DNA of 64,000 nt from Pseudacidovorax intermedius (GTDB lineage Bacteria; Pseudomonadota; Gammaproteobacteria; Burkholderiales; Burkholderiaceae_C), in assembly GCF_003350475.1 (NCBI RefSeq), contig NZ_QQAV01000007.1, positions 62,001-126,000 on the forward strand, read 5' to 3'. Shown here piece by piece: positions 17,008 through 26,562 of the stretch (the first letter of the stretch is position 1; each line of letters starts with the position of its first letter). A model generated the notes under the pieces. The model saw only the letters and a program-made list of their open reading frames with translations, was not told where the DNA came from and did not search any database. The position numbers were made by a program, and so were the translations under genes.

Positions 17008-17606
17008 TGCTCGACGCCGACACCCTGGCTGCCGCGCTGCCGACGTGGTGCGCCGGCGTGCACCGCGCGGCGCCCGAGCTGAACGAACTCGACGGCCGCC
17101 TGGGCGATGCCGACCTGGGCGCCACGCTGGACAAGTGCGCCACGCTGGTCGAACAGGCGCTGCCCGACATGGCCGGCGCGCCGCTGGACGCCATGCTGCG
17201 GCGCTGCGCGCAGGCCTGCGCCAAGGCATCGGGTTCGAGCTTCGGCACGCTGCTCACCGTGGCGCTGATGACCGCCGCCAAGCGATGCGTCGGCGTCGCC
17301 GCCCTCGACCGGCCTGCGCTGGCTGCCCTCCTGGGCGAGATCGGCGAGACCCTCGCCGCCCGCGGCGGTGCGAACCTGGGCGACAAGACCGTGCTCGACA
17401 GCCTGCACGCCGTTCGCCAGGCATTGGCCGAAGCGCCCGATGGGACGCCCCTGCGCCCCGTGGCGTGCGCTGCAGCCCGGGCCGCGCTCGACCGCTTCCG
17501 CGACCGACCCAACCGGATCGGCCGCGCACGCATGTTCGCCGACAAGACCATCGGCATGGACGACCCCGGCATGGTCGCACTGCTGCGCATGGCCGAGGCG
17601 CTGTAG
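17007..17606 (+). CDS. dhaL: Dihydroxyacetone kinase-type subunit DhaL (nucleotide-binding)
   Basis: The 199-residue helical protein has the metal-binding aspartates D29, D34 and D36 in LDGRLGDADLG, the nucleotide loop ASGSSFGTLL and GANLGDKTVLDSL, typical of DhaL. The usual GDGD motif reads GDAD here, with both aspartates kept. It holds the nucleotide and magnesium and phosphorylates the substrate bound to DhaK. It overlaps dhaK by one base and is followed after 105 bases by the permease gene. Confidence 0.88.
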   Translation: MLDADTLAAALPTWCAGVHRAAPELNELDGRLGDADLGATLDKCATLVEQALPDMAGAPLDAMLRRCAQACAKASGSSFGTLLTVALMTAAKRCVGVAALDRPALAALLGEIGETLAARGGANLGDKTVLDSLHAVRQALAEAPDGTPLRPVACAAARAALDRFRDRPNRIGRARMFADKTIGMDDPGMVALLRMAEAL

Positions 17607-17711
17607 CGCCGACTGCAGGTCGGGCGCCGAGGCCCTGGCTGCACGCGTGCGTGAGATTTCACCTAGGATGCGGCCCCTCCACCCCGGCCGACTTCGGGCC
17701 GCAATCCGCGC

Positions 17712-19100
17712 ATGACCTCCACCGACATCCAGCTCCTCGCCACCGCCCTCGTCAGCGTCATCGCGCTCGTCCTGCTGATCGTGACCCGGCCGCGGCTGCA
17801 TCCGCTGCTGGCGCTGCTCGTGGTCTCCATCGGCGCCGGCCTGACCACCGGCATGCCGCTGGACAAGCTGATGCAGGCCATCGTCGGCGGCGCCGGCAAG
17901 ACGCTCGGCGCGGTCGGTCTGGTCGTGGCGCTGGGCGCGATGCTGGGCAAACTGCTGGCCGACGCGGGCGTGACCGAGACGCTGGCGAACGCCATCCTGG
18001 ACCGGGCCTCGCGCCGCATGCTGCCCTGGGCGATGGCAGGCGTGGCCTTCGTCATCGGCATCCCGATGTTCTTCGAGGTAGGTCTGGTGGTGCTGCTGCC
18101 GCTGATCTTTGGCGTCGCGCGCAAGCTGGAGGCGCAGCGCGAGGGCAGCGGCTCCGCCTACGTCTATGTGGGCGTGCCCGTCATCGCGGCGCTGGCGGCC
18201 ATGCACGGCATGGTGCCGCCGCACCCGGGGCCGCTGACGGCCATCGCCACGCTCAGGACCAACGTGGGCGCGACCATGATCTATGGCTTCATCGCCGCGC
18301 TGCCGGCCATCGTGCTGGCCGGGCCGGTGTATGGTGCCTTCATCGCACCGCGCATGACGGTGCGGCCCGATGAGGCGCTGGTGGCGCAGTACGCGCCGGC
18401 CACCGACGCGGCGCAGGATGCGTCCAGGCGCCACCTGCCCAGCCTGGGACTGGGCGTGCTGACGGCCCTGGCGCCGGCGCTGCTCATGCTTGGCCATGCG
18501 GTGGGGGAGATCCTGCTGCCCAAGGGTTCGGCGCTGCTGCACGCGCTGGCCTTCCTCGGCCATCCCGTCACGGCGATGCTGCTGGGCGTGGTGCTGGCCA
18601 TGGTGGCCCTGCGGCCAGGGGCACCGGAGCAGATGCGTGAAGCCCTGGGCAGCAGCCTCAAGCCGATCGCCAGTGTGCTGCTCATCATTGCCGGCGGCGG
18701 TGCCTTCCAGCAGGTGCTGACGGACGCGCGCGTGGGCGACGCCATCGTGCACATGAGCCAGCAACTGGCCCTGTCGCCGCTGGTGCTGGGCTGGCTGATC
18801 TCGATGCTGCTGTCGGTGTCCACGGGCTCTGCCACAGTCGGCATCGTGGGTGCGGCCGGCCTGCTGGCGCCGCTCGGCGCAGCCGACCCGACGCTGAACC
18901 TGCCGCTGCTGGCCCTGTCGATCGGGTGCGGCTCGCTGTTCTTCAACTATGCCAACCATGCAGGCTTCTGGCTGGTGAAGGAATCCTTCGGCATGAGCAT
19001 GGGCGAGGCGACCAAGACCATCTCGGTGGTGCAGTCCATCGTGGCCGTGGTGGGCCTCGTGATGGTGCTGCTGCTCAACCTGCTGCCGCCGCTGGGCTGA
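17712..19100 (+). CDS. GntP-family sugar acid:proton symporter
   Basis: The 462-residue protein is hydrophobic throughout with about 12-14 helices and the GntP features GMPLDKLMQAIVGGAGKT, ALGAMLGKLLADAGVTE, MHGMVPPHPGP and a C-terminal STGSATVGIVGAAGL. Family members import gluconate, other sugar acids or related hydroxy acids. It lies 105 bases after dhaL and is probably part of the same operon. The presence of both this symporter and a Bug receptor suggests two uptake routes or two related substrates. Confidence 0.9.
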   Translation: MTSTDIQLLATALVSVIALVLLIVTRPRLHPLLALLVVSIGAGLTTGMPLDKLMQAIVGGAGKTLGAVGLVVALGAMLGKLLADAGVTETLANAILDRASRRMLPWAMAGVAFVIGIPMFFEVGLVVLLPLIFGVARKLEAQREGSGSAYVYVGVPVIAALAAMHGMVPPHPGPLTAIATLRTNVGATMIYGFIAALPAIVLAGPVYGAFIAPRMTVRPDEALVAQYAPATDAAQDASRRHLPSLGLGVLTALAPALLMLGHAVGEILLPKGSALLHALAFLGHPVTAMLLGVVLAMVALRPGAPEQMREALGSSLKPIASVLLIIAGGGAFQQVLTDARVGDAIVHMSQQLALSPLVLGWLISMLLSVSTGSATVGIVGAAGLLAPLGAADPTLNLPLLALSIGCGSLFFNYANHAGFWLVKESFGMSMGEATKTISVVQSIVAVVGLVMVLLLNLLPPLG

Positions 19101-19137
19101 CGACCGGCTCCGCCCGGGTCGACAGCGGGCCGCTGCT

Positions 19138-19773
19138 TCAGCCCGCGTCGCCCAGCCGGTCCACCATCCGCACCAGCTCGGCCAGCGAGGCCGCCTGCAT
19201 CTTGCGCATGGCCTGGCCGCGCCGCACCTTCACCGTGACCTCGCTCAGCTGCAGCTGCCAGGCGATCTGTTTGTTGAGCTGGCCCTGCACCACGAGGCGC
19301 ACCACGGCCTGCTCGCCCGGCGTCAGCAGGGCCCAGCGCGCGTGCAGGTCGGCGCCCGCGGCCTCCTGCGCCAGGCGTTCGCGGTCGCGGGCGATGCCCT
19401 GGTGGATGGCATCGAGCAGGTCCTGCTCGCGGAAGGGCTTGGGCAGGAACTCGATGGCGCCGCCCTTCATCGCCTCCACCGCCATGGCCATGTCGCCGTG
19501 GCCGGTGATGAAGACGACGGGCAGGCCGATGCCGGTGGCCCGCATCTGCCGCTGGAAGTCCAGGCCGCTCTGGCCCGGCATGCGGACGTCGAGCACCAGG
19601 CACGCCGGGGCCGGTTCGCGGGGGTGGGCCAGGAAGTCGCGCGTCGCGCCGAAGCCGATGGCGCGCAGCCCGACCGAGGCGAGCAGGTCTTCCAGCGCGG
19701 CGCGCACCGAATGGTCGTCGTCGACCACATAGACGATGGGTTCCGCGTCGGCGGGCGAGGTCGGCGGGGTCAA
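19138..19773 (-). CDS. FixJ/NarL-type response regulator (TTG start)
   Basis: This 211-residue protein has a receiver with VVDDD, phosphoacceptor D62 (LVLDVRMPG), a Thr in FITGHGD and K112 (PKPF), then a LuxR-type helix-turn-helix (LTPGEQAVVRLVVQG, SEVTVKVRRGQAMRKM). The receiver is of the FixJ kind. No ATG is available; TTG at 19773 follows an AGGAGA ribosome site at the right distance and overlaps the kinase stop (TTGA), so I used it. The target genes are unknown; the convergent aldolase-dhaKL-GntP operon is a neighbour but has its own regulator. Confidence 0.85.
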   Translation of the reverse strand: MTPPTSPADAEPIVYVVDDDHSVRAALEDLLASVGLRAIGFGATRDFLAHPREPAPACLVLDVRMPGQSGLDFQRQMRATGIGLPVVFITGHGDMAMAVEAMKGGAIEFLPKPFREQDLLDAIHQGIARDRERLAQEAAGADLHARWALLTPGEQAVVRLVVQGQLNKQIAWQLQLSEVTVKVRRGQAMRKMQAASLAELVRMVDRLGDAG

Positions 19774-20855
19774 GGCAGCTTCTCCTGCGGGGCGGCGGGC
19801 AGGCTGAACCGGAACACCGCCCCCAGGCCGGCGGCGGGCTCGGCCCAGATGCGGCCGCCGTTGGCTTCGACGATGGTGCGGCTGATGCTCAGGCCGATGC
19901 CGATGCCCTGGGGCTTGGTGGTCCAGAAGGCGTCGAACAGGTGGGCCTGCACCTCCGGCGCCAGGCCGATGCCCGAGTCGCGGATGGTGAAGACCACGGT
20001 GTCGCCCTCGCGGGCGGTGTCGATGTGCACCTCGCGCCGCGCGCCGGGCGCGGCGGGCATGGCGTCGAGCGCGTTGAGCAGCAGGTTGCCGATGACCTGC
20101 TGCACCTGCACCGGATCGGCCCACACCGGCGGCAGTCCGGCGGCCAATGCCTGGTGCAGGTCGATGCCTTCCTCCTGCAGCCGGTCGTGCGACAGCGCCA
20201 CGATCTCGCGCACGCTGGCGTTGAGGTCGAAGCGGCTGGCCTGGGGCGGTTCGCCCCGCGTGAGGCTGCGCACCCGGGCGATGACGCTGCTGGCCCGCTC
20301 GGCATCGGCCTGCATGCGCTGCAGGGCCTGGCGCGCCTTGTCGAGTTGCGGCGGTGCCTGCGCCAGCCAGCGCTGGGCGGCATTGCCGCTGGTCACGATG
20401 GCCGCCAGCGGCTGGTTCAACTCGTGCGCAATGGAGGTGGTCAGGCCCGACAGGTTCTGCGCCCGGGCGATGCGTTCCAGCCGGGCCTGCGCGGCCTGCG
20501 CCGCGGCCCGGGCGCGTTGCATGCGCAGCACCAGCCAGGTCACCATGGCGATGGCCGACACGCTCAGGCCCATGTTGATCAGGCCGGCGTGGTAGTGGCC
20601 GCGCGGCGTGAGCATGAAGCTCAGCACCGTCATCGCGATGCACGCCATGCCCAGGGCGCGCAGCGCCCGCGGCTGGAGCGCCCGCTCGGCCGACAGCACC
20701 ACCACCGCATAGAGCACCGCCGCCGCCACCTCGTAGTTGGTGAGCGTGTCCGCCACGAAGATGGCCGCCATCGCCACGGCCACGAGGGCGACGCGGAGGA
20801 CGGAGCGGGTTCGGGCCAGGAGGAGCATGGTGCGGCGCGCAGCGAGGACCGTCAT
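19770..20855 (-). CDS. Membrane-bound FixL/DctB-type sensor histidine kinase
   Basis: The 361-residue protein has about four or five N-terminal transmembrane helices (to about 112) with no large periplasmic loop, then a short coiled linker, an H-box of the family HPK4 type (SIAHELNQPLAAI, H144) and an ATPase domain (NLLLNALDAM, DSGIGLAPEV, GIGIGLSI). It passes phosphate to the adjacent FixJ-type regulator. The signal may be sensed in the membrane. The start is uncertain: I used the ATG at 20855; an ATG at 20996 gives a longer protein with an unlikely N-terminus, and one at 20828 removes nine residues. Confidence 0.82.
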   Translation of the reverse strand: MTVLAARRTMLLLARTRSVLRVALVAVAMAAIFVADTLTNYEVAAAVLYAVVVLSAERALQPRALRALGMACIAMTVLSFMLTPRGHYHAGLINMGLSVSAIAMVTWLVLRMQRARAAAQAAQARLERIARAQNLSGLTTSIAHELNQPLAAIVTSGNAAQRWLAQAPPQLDKARQALQRMQADAERASSVIARVRSLTRGEPPQASRFDLNASVREIVALSHDRLQEEGIDLHQALAAGLPPVWADPVQVQQVIGNLLLNALDAMPAAPGARREVHIDTAREGDTVVFTIRDSGIGLAPEVQAHLFDAFWTTKPQGIGIGLSISRTIVEANGGRIWAEPAAGLGAVFRFSLPAAPQEKLP

Positions 20856-21023
20856 GCACGCCGGGAGAGCGGCATGCGGCCAGGCGGGATTGTGCGCGAC
20901 GTGGCCAGGTCGGCGGCCGTCGCGCAGCCGCACGGGCGCGCCCCGTTGCGACGATGCCATGCTGCACACGCCGGTTCCGGCGGTGCAGGGGCTCACCGCC
21001 TTTGCCCGTGCGACGACGGTCGG

Positions 21024-24000
21024 TCAGCTGCGGTTGGCGCGCGCTGCCTGCAGCGCGAGTTGCTCGTCGATCAACGACACCCAGGGATGCCGCGTCTTGA
21101 AGTCGTCCATGAGGCGCCGGTAGTTCTCGGGCGCCGTGGTCTCCGTCTTGATCATCGAGGCGGCGTGCACGCGGTATTCGGCGAGTGTCTGGGGCTCCCA
21201 GAGGCCACGCTGGCCCTGCTCGGCGAGCCGGCACCAGAAGTCGTAGTCCTCCCAGCCGTGCCTCACGTGGTCGTAGCCGCCGACGATGGCCCAGGCCTCC
21301 TTGGCCACCAGGGCCATGGCGTCCACGTAGTTGCCCGCCACGAAGCGTTGCGGTTCGTAGCGCGCGTCGCTGATGGTGCGGCGCGAGGCGCCGAAGTGCT
21401 GGATGGTGGGATAGACAAAGGCCACGGCGTTCGCCCGCATGACGCCGTGCAGCGTTTCACAGCAGGTCGGCAGCAGCCGGTTGTCGGCGTCCAGCGGCAG
21501 CACGTAGGGTGTCCGTGCAAGTCCGAAGCCCACGTTGCGGGTCATGGCCAATCCGCTGTTGACCGCGTTCCTCGCAACCACTGCCCGGTTGAAGCGGTGG
21601 GCGTTCTCGCGGACCCAGGCCAGTGCCGTGTCCAGGGAGGCGTCCGTGGAGCAGTCGTCCACCACGATCAGGTCCAGCACCGCCAGGCTCTGGGCCTGCA
21701 CCGACTCCAGCGCCTCGACGATGAATTGCGTGTAGTTGTACAGCGGGATGATCACCGAGATCTCGGCCACCTCCGGCTCCGCGGCCCAATGCTCGAAGAG
21801 CACGGTGGACGGCACGAGTGTGGGGCTGCGCCACGGCGTCGCGCGGATGCGCGCGTCCAGCGCGAACCCCCGCGCGGCCTGGACGTCGCCACGCAGTTGA
21901 TCGAGCACGCAACCGAAGCGCGCCGCGCGCTGCAGGGGACCGAACTGCGCCAGGGCGCTGAGATGCGCGGCGGCGGCGAGTCCGTCGCGCAACGCCGGCT
22001 CGTCGACCAGCCGGGACAGGCAGCGGTACCAGTCGTCGCCGTCGGAGGCCAGCAGGCCGGTCGCTTCGTGCGAGATGGCGCGGCGGAAGGGGCCGGTGGG
22101 CGAGGCGATCGTGGGCACATGCAGCAGCGCCGCCTCGAAGAACTTGAGTTCGCTCTTGGCTTCGCAGAAGGGGTTGCCGAACTCCAGCGGTGCGATGTTG
22201 ATGTCGAAGCGCGCCATCTCCTGCGGCAGGGTCTCCAGCGTCTGGAAGGGCCGCCACTCGATGCGGTCCTCCAGCCCTTCCAGCGCCGGAAATTCCTCCA
22301 CTTCGACCAGGCGCACGCCCGCCAGCGTCTGGAACAGGACCAGCCGGCAGCGCGCGTTCTCGCGCAGCACGCGCGCAATCGCCTCGATGGCCAGGCCGAG
22401 GTCGCGCTGGTGGGTGCGTGAGCCACCGGCGTAGCCGATGCGGATCAGGTCGTCGCTGCGCGTGCTGCGCCACGCTTGCGCGCTGCGAAGCGAAAGCTCC
22501 AGCGTGCCGTGGTCGAAGCCATTGGGCACGACGTGGGCGCTCTTGCCGGCCCAGCGCATGTGGTATGCCAGTTCCTGGGTGCTGGCCAGGCAGATGTCGG
22601 CGGAGAGCATCGCGCGGCGGATGTTGGCGAAATGCGCGCGGACATGCTCGGGCACATGGCCGTCCGAGCGGATGCCATCGATGAACTTGATCTGGGCGAG
22701 GTCCGGCTCGACCATCAGATCGTCGATGTCGAACACGACCATCTTGCCCTGCGCGCGCATGCGGGCGACCGCCTCCTGCAATGCGGGTGTCCAGGGCGTG
22801 CGCCACAGCATCATCACGTCGTGCTGAGCGGTCAGCGACAGCTTGTCCTGCAGCTGGTCCAGGCGCACCCACTCCGAGGGCACGCCATTCATCCGCGCCG
22901 CCTCCATGTACCGGGCCACGCGGTAGATGTGCCCGGGGGTGTCGGGTTCGCCGGACACGTAGAAGATGGAGAAGCGCTGGGTCGGCAGGGCGGGAAGGGC
23001 GGGCTCGCCCTGCGAGAGGCCGTGCACGGCGGCGTAGCGCCCTTCCTCGATGCCGTGCTCCATGTAGTGCAGCAGCGGATTGAGGCCCGCTGCTGCCACG
23101 TCGGTGTAGTGGGCCAGGTAGGTGGCGGACGAGAACATGGGGCCCGGGTCGCGGCCCTCGAGCGCACCGTATCTCAGGTAGTGGTCCGCGGGGTCCAGCC
23201 CTGCTTCCGCGACATCGGGATAGGTGAGCAGGTACCAGGCGCGGTCGAAGTAGGGGGAGCGGCGGATGGTCTCGGTCTCCCAGGTCTCGCCGATGACGAT
23301 CTTCCGGTTGCGCAGACGCTTTGCAATGCGGCGAAGCCGTCCGGGCTCCGCAGCCTTGGCCTGCGCAGCGGGATCGGTCTGGGTGTCGCGAAAGCGCTGC
23401 AGCAGGGCACGGGAGTGTTCGCCTTGTGCCTGGGCGCGCTCCTTCCAGGCGACGGCGATCTGCTGCTGAAGGCCTGCCTGGCGGTCCGCGGTCACCGCGC
23501 GTTCCTGCGCCTGGGCCAGTTCCGTGGTCAGCTGGGCCACCATGCGGCGCAGTTCCGCCACCCGGCGTCCCGCTTGCTGCTGCACCAGCTGCGTCGCGTG
23601 CGTGGTGGCCTCGGCGCGCTCGGCCCGCGCCTCGGACTGCGCGGCACGTGCCTCGGCCGCCTGGGCCTGCTGCGCCAGTGTCTCGAGTTCGGCACTGCGC
23701 TGCGAGTCGGCCTTGACGGTGCTGCTTTCCGTCGCGGCGGACCGCTCGGCGCGCAGTTGCGCCAGCTCGGCCTCGGCCTGCACCTGCTGGGTTTGCACCG
23801 CGTGCAGGCGCTGGTTCAGCTCGGCACTGCCCAGTTGCTCGCGGGTGGTCACGAACCATCGCGTGCCCAGGTGCGAGAAGCGGGTGCGCACGGCGTCCGC
23901 CTTGTCGGCCTCGAGCTTGCACAGGGCCTTGATCGCGGCCGGTGCGTTGCGGCCGACCGCCAGGACGCCCAGGCCGTGCCCGTGCAGGAACTCGAAGGAC

Positions 24001-24602
24001 GGGTACTGGCCGATCAGCTCGGCGAAGTAGCGGAACACCCCGAAGTCGCGGCTGCGCACGTTGGTGTCGTGGAACAGGACCACGGCCCGGTCGGACAGCT
24101 TGGGCAGCCAGGTCTCGAAGTCGTGGCGCACCGCCTCGTAGGTGTGGAAGCCATCGATGTGGAGCACGTCGACCGAGCCGTCGGCGAAATAGGGCAGGGC
24201 GTCGTCGAAGGTGGACTGCAGCAGCTCTGAGAAGGCGCTGAAGTGCTTGTCATGGAAATCGCGCAGCGCGTAGTAGACCTGGGGGTCGAAGTGCCCCGCG
24301 TGCTCGTCTCCCGCCCAGGTGTCCACCGCGTAGCAGCGCGTGCCTGTCTCCAGTCGGGCCACGGCCTCGCAGAAGGCGGCGTACGACACGCCGTTGTGCG
24401 TTCCCAGCTCCACCAGCGTGCGGGGCCTGCAGGCCGACACCAGCCAGAAGGCGAAGGGGGTGTGGGTCCACCACGCGCTGGGCTTGCCCAGCAGATGGGG
24501 TGTCCAGAACAGCGGCGCCAGCGCCGGGTCCGTCAGGACGTCGAGCGAGCGGTCGAGGCTCGTGCACTCGACGGCAGGAAGATGAACGGGGGTGTCTTGC
24601 AT
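21024..24602 (-). CDS. Multidomain protein: methyltransferase-like + coiled coil + GT4-like + GT2 glycosyltransferase
   Basis: This 1192-residue protein has four parts. Residues 1-220 form a class I methyltransferase of the Methyltransf_24 type ([14 protein letters not shown] at 64-77, [17 protein letters not shown] at about 145-161). Residues 255-410 form an Ala/Gln/Glu-rich coiled coil. Two copies of a [20 protein letters not shown] repeat lie at 450-522. A GT4-like region with [15 protein letters not shown] and [18 protein letters not shown] follows, and a GT2 domain at about 930-1180 has [11 protein letters not shown] and LPLDADNRL. It should modify and extend a surface glycan. It lies 51 bases after another large glycosyltransferase gene, so both probably build the same structure. 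No polymerase or export gene is in the window. Confidence 0.85.
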   Translation of the reverse strand: MQDTPVHLPAVECTSLDRSLDVLTDPALAPLFWTPHLLGKPSAWWTHTPFAFWLVSACRPRTLVELGTHNGVSYAAFCEAVARLETGTRCYAVDTWAGDEHAGHFDPQVYYALRDFHDKHFSAFSELLQSTFDDALPYFADGSVDVLHIDGFHTYEAVRHDFETWLPKLSDRAVVLFHDTNVRSRDFGVFRYFAELIGQYPSFEFLHGHGLGVLAVGRNAPAAIKALCKLEADKADAVRTRFSHLGTRWFVTTREQLGSAELNQRLHAVQTQQVQAEAELAQLRAERSAATESSTVKADSQRSAELETLAQQAQAAEARAAQSEARAERAEATTHATQLVQQQAGRRVAELRRMVAQLTTELAQAQERAVTADRQAGLQQQIAVAWKERAQAQGEHSRALLQRFRDTQTDPAAQAKAAEPGRLRRIAKRLRNRKIVIGETWETETIRRSPYFDRAWYLLTYPDVAEAGLDPADHYLRYGALEGRDPGPMFSSATYLAHYTDVAAAGLNPLLHYMEHGIEEGRYAAVHGLSQGEPALPALPTQRFSIFYVSGEPDTPGHIYRVARYMEAARMNGVPSEWVRLDQLQDKLSLTAQHDVMMLWRTPWTPALQEAVARMRAQGKMVVFDIDDLMVEPDLAQIKFIDGIRSDGHVPEHVRAHFANIRRAMLSADICLASTQELAYHMRWAGKSAHVVPNGFDHGTLELSLRSAQAWRSTRSDDLIRIGYAGGSRTHQRDLGLAIEAIARVLRENARCRLVLFQTLAGVRLVEVEEFPALEGLEDRIEWRPFQTLETLPQEMARFDINIAPLEFGNPFCEAKSELKFFEAALLHVPTIASPTGPFRRAISHEATGLLASDGDDWYRCLSRLVDEPALRDGLAAAAHLSALAQFGPLQRAARFGCVLDQLRGDVQAARGFALDARIRATPWRSPTLVPSTVLFEHWAAEPEVAEISVIIPLYNYTQFIVEALESVQAQSLAVLDLIVVDDCSTDASLDTALAWVRENAHRFNRAVVARNAVNSGLAMTRNVGFGLARTPYVLPLDADNRLLPTCCETLHGVMRANAVAFVYPTIQHFGASRRTISDARYEPQRFVAGNYVDAMALVAKEAWAIVGGYDHVRHGWEDYDFWCRLAEQGQRGLWEPQTLAEYRVHAASMIKTETTAPENYRRLMDDFKTRHPWVSLIDEQLALQAARANRS

Positions 24603-24653
24603 GTATTGCCGCTCGGCGTGGGCCGAGGCCTCTCTTCAGATCGATGGCATTCA

Positions 24654-26498
24654 CTAGCGGGCGAGCTGCCACCGCGCTTCATAGGCGGCCAGCTGCGTGC
24701 CCGCGTACCAGTCCAGCCGCACGTTGGGGTTGTGGAACCGGTCTTCCGCGAAGCGGTCCGGCCACTTGGCGGTGATGTGTCCGAGCTCGCGCGCGGCGCG
24801 CTGCTGCTTTTCTTCGTTGGCGTGGTCGTGCCCGCGCGACACGCTTTCGAGGTGCAGCAGGGTCGCGAACGGCGTGCACACGTTGCGGTAGCCGGCGTCG
24901 GTGGCCTTGAGGCAGAGGTCGACGTCGTTGAACGCGATGGCCAGGTGCTTCTCGTCGAAGCCACCGAGAAGCTGGAAGACCTCGCGCCGGATGGCCAGGC
25001 AGGCGCCGGTGACTGCGAGGTAACCGCGGGCGCCGGCCAGTCTGCCGTCCGCGCCGGGCGCCATCGCATCGTCCGTGCGGGATACGTGCATGGCCAGCCG
25101 GTCGGGTTGGAGGATCACCCCGGCGTGCTGGACGGTGCCATCGGCGTACAGCAGCTTGGCGCCGACGCAGCCGATGTCCGGTCGCATGGCCTGCGCCACC
25201 ATCTCCTTGAGCCAGTCCGCATCCAGGATCTCTGTGTCGTTGTTCAGGAACAGCAGAACCCCGCCGGTCGCCGCACGGGCGCCGAGGTTGTTGATGCGCG
25301 AGAAGTTGAAGGCGCCCGGCGTCTTCAGGATGCGCACGCGAGGGTCCTGGCGCAGCTCTGCGAACAGGGCATGGGTCTGGGGCTCGGCGCTGTCGTTGTC
25401 GAGCACCACGACTTCCAGATCGGGGTAGTCGGTGTGCCGTAGCAGGCTGTTCAGGCAGTTGGCGAGCAGATCTGCGCGGTCCCGCGTGGGCACCAGGATG
25501 CTGACGCGCGGCGCGGGCTGCGGCAACGGGCGGCGCACCCAGTTGACGACCGGGGCCAGGATCGACGGGGCCACCTCGACGGGGGTGCCGCTCTGCGTCG
25601 ACGCCACCTGCTGGGCGGCCCGACGTGCGGCCGCCGCATAGGCTTCGATCGCGCGGGCCGTCGCGGCACTGTCCGGTGCGAGCGGTATGCGCCGATGGCA
25701 AAGGACGGCAGGAATGTGCCGCACCCGCCAGGCCGGCAGCGGCAGGCCGATCCGACAGCCCAGTTCATAGCGCGCGGCAGGCCCAAACTCGGGGCGCAGC
25801 CCGCCACTGCGCAGCACTTCGGCGCGGCGGAACAGGCACAGCCCTTCCAGCAGATCGAAGCCCAGCTGGGCCTCCGGATCCCAGCCCGGCTTGAAGCGCG
25901 GCCTGCAGCGCGTGCCATCGGCGGCGATCCAGTCCTCGTCGGCGTAGACGATGTCGGTCTCGGGCCAGCGCGCCAGCGTCATCCGAAGAGCGGCCACCGC
26001 CGTGGGCGCAAGCTGGTCGCCCGCGCTGAGCAGGCCGACATGTTCGCCGCCGGCATGGGTGAGTGCCAGCTGCTGCAGCGCCGGCACAGTGACGTCGCCC
26101 TCGCTGGCGACGATGACACGCACCTTCAGCGACTGCGGCACCAGGGCGAGGACACCCAACATCGCCGCCTGGCGTGTGGGGCTGCAACTGAGCAGGACGT
26201 CGAACTGCAGGCACATCTGCGCGGCGAGCGACGACAGCGTCGCCCGCACCGCGCGATCATGCGTGTCGTCGGCGACGACGAAGGTGATGCCAGAGGGGTG
26301 GGGGACCGCCGTCAGGGCAGCGCGCAGCGCTTCGCGCTCGGCGTCGGCGGACGATGATTCGCGTGCGATCCAGGCCCGGTACTCGGCGCTCGCGAAGGGT
26401 GAAAACGCACAGGCCGCCGACCAGTGCGCGCACCGGGCGGGGTCGAGAGACGAAACAACGGACAACGAAACTCCCCGAAATGGCCATGAACGCGCCAC
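24654..26498 (-). CDS. Large GT2-family glycosyltransferase
   Basis: This protein of up to 614 residues has two GT-A type regions. The first (about 68-310) contains VYADEDWIAADGTRCRPRFKPG, split by length here, and looks like a partial or structural copy. The second (about 328-570) is a full GT2 domain with VSILVPTRDRADLL, FLNNDTEI (acidic metal-binding pair) and VTGACLAIRREVF. It probably adds a sugar to a surface polysaccharide or glycoprotein with the product of the next gene. The start is either the GTG at 26498 or a TTG at 26465; the TTG has a good GGGGAG ribosome site and may be the real one. Confidence 0.85.
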   Translation of the reverse strand: MARSWPFRGVSLSVVSSLDPARCAHWSAACAFSPFASAEYRAWIARESSSADAEREALRAALTAVPHPSGITFVVADDTHDRAVRATLSSLAAQMCLQFDVLLSCSPTRQAAMLGVLALVPQSLKVRVIVASEGDVTVPALQQLALTHAGGEHVGLLSAGDQLAPTAVAALRMTLARWPETDIVYADEDWIAADGTRCRPRFKPGWDPEAQLGFDLLEGLCLFRRAEVLRSGGLRPEFGPAARYELGCRIGLPLPAWRVRHIPAVLCHRRIPLAPDSAATARAIEAYAAAARRAAQQVASTQSGTPVEVAPSILAPVVNWVRRPLPQPAPRVSILVPTRDRADLLANCLNSLLRHTDYPDLEVVVLDNDSAEPQTHALFAELRQDPRVRILKTPGAFNFSRINNLGARAATGGVLLFLNNDTEILDADWLKEMVAQAMRPDIGCVGAKLLYADGTVQHAGVILQPDRLAMHVSRTDDAMAPGADGRLAGARGYLAVTGACLAIRREVFQLLGGFDEKHLAIAFNDVDLCLKATDAGYRNVCTPFATLLHLESVSRGHDHANEEKQQRAARELGHITAKWPDRFAEDRFHNPNVRLDWYAGTQLAAYEARWQLAR

Positions 26499-26562
26499 CC
26501 GTCGATCGCTGCGACAGCTGGTCCGAAGAACGCAACCTCACCTTTTGGCAGATTGCAATTCT

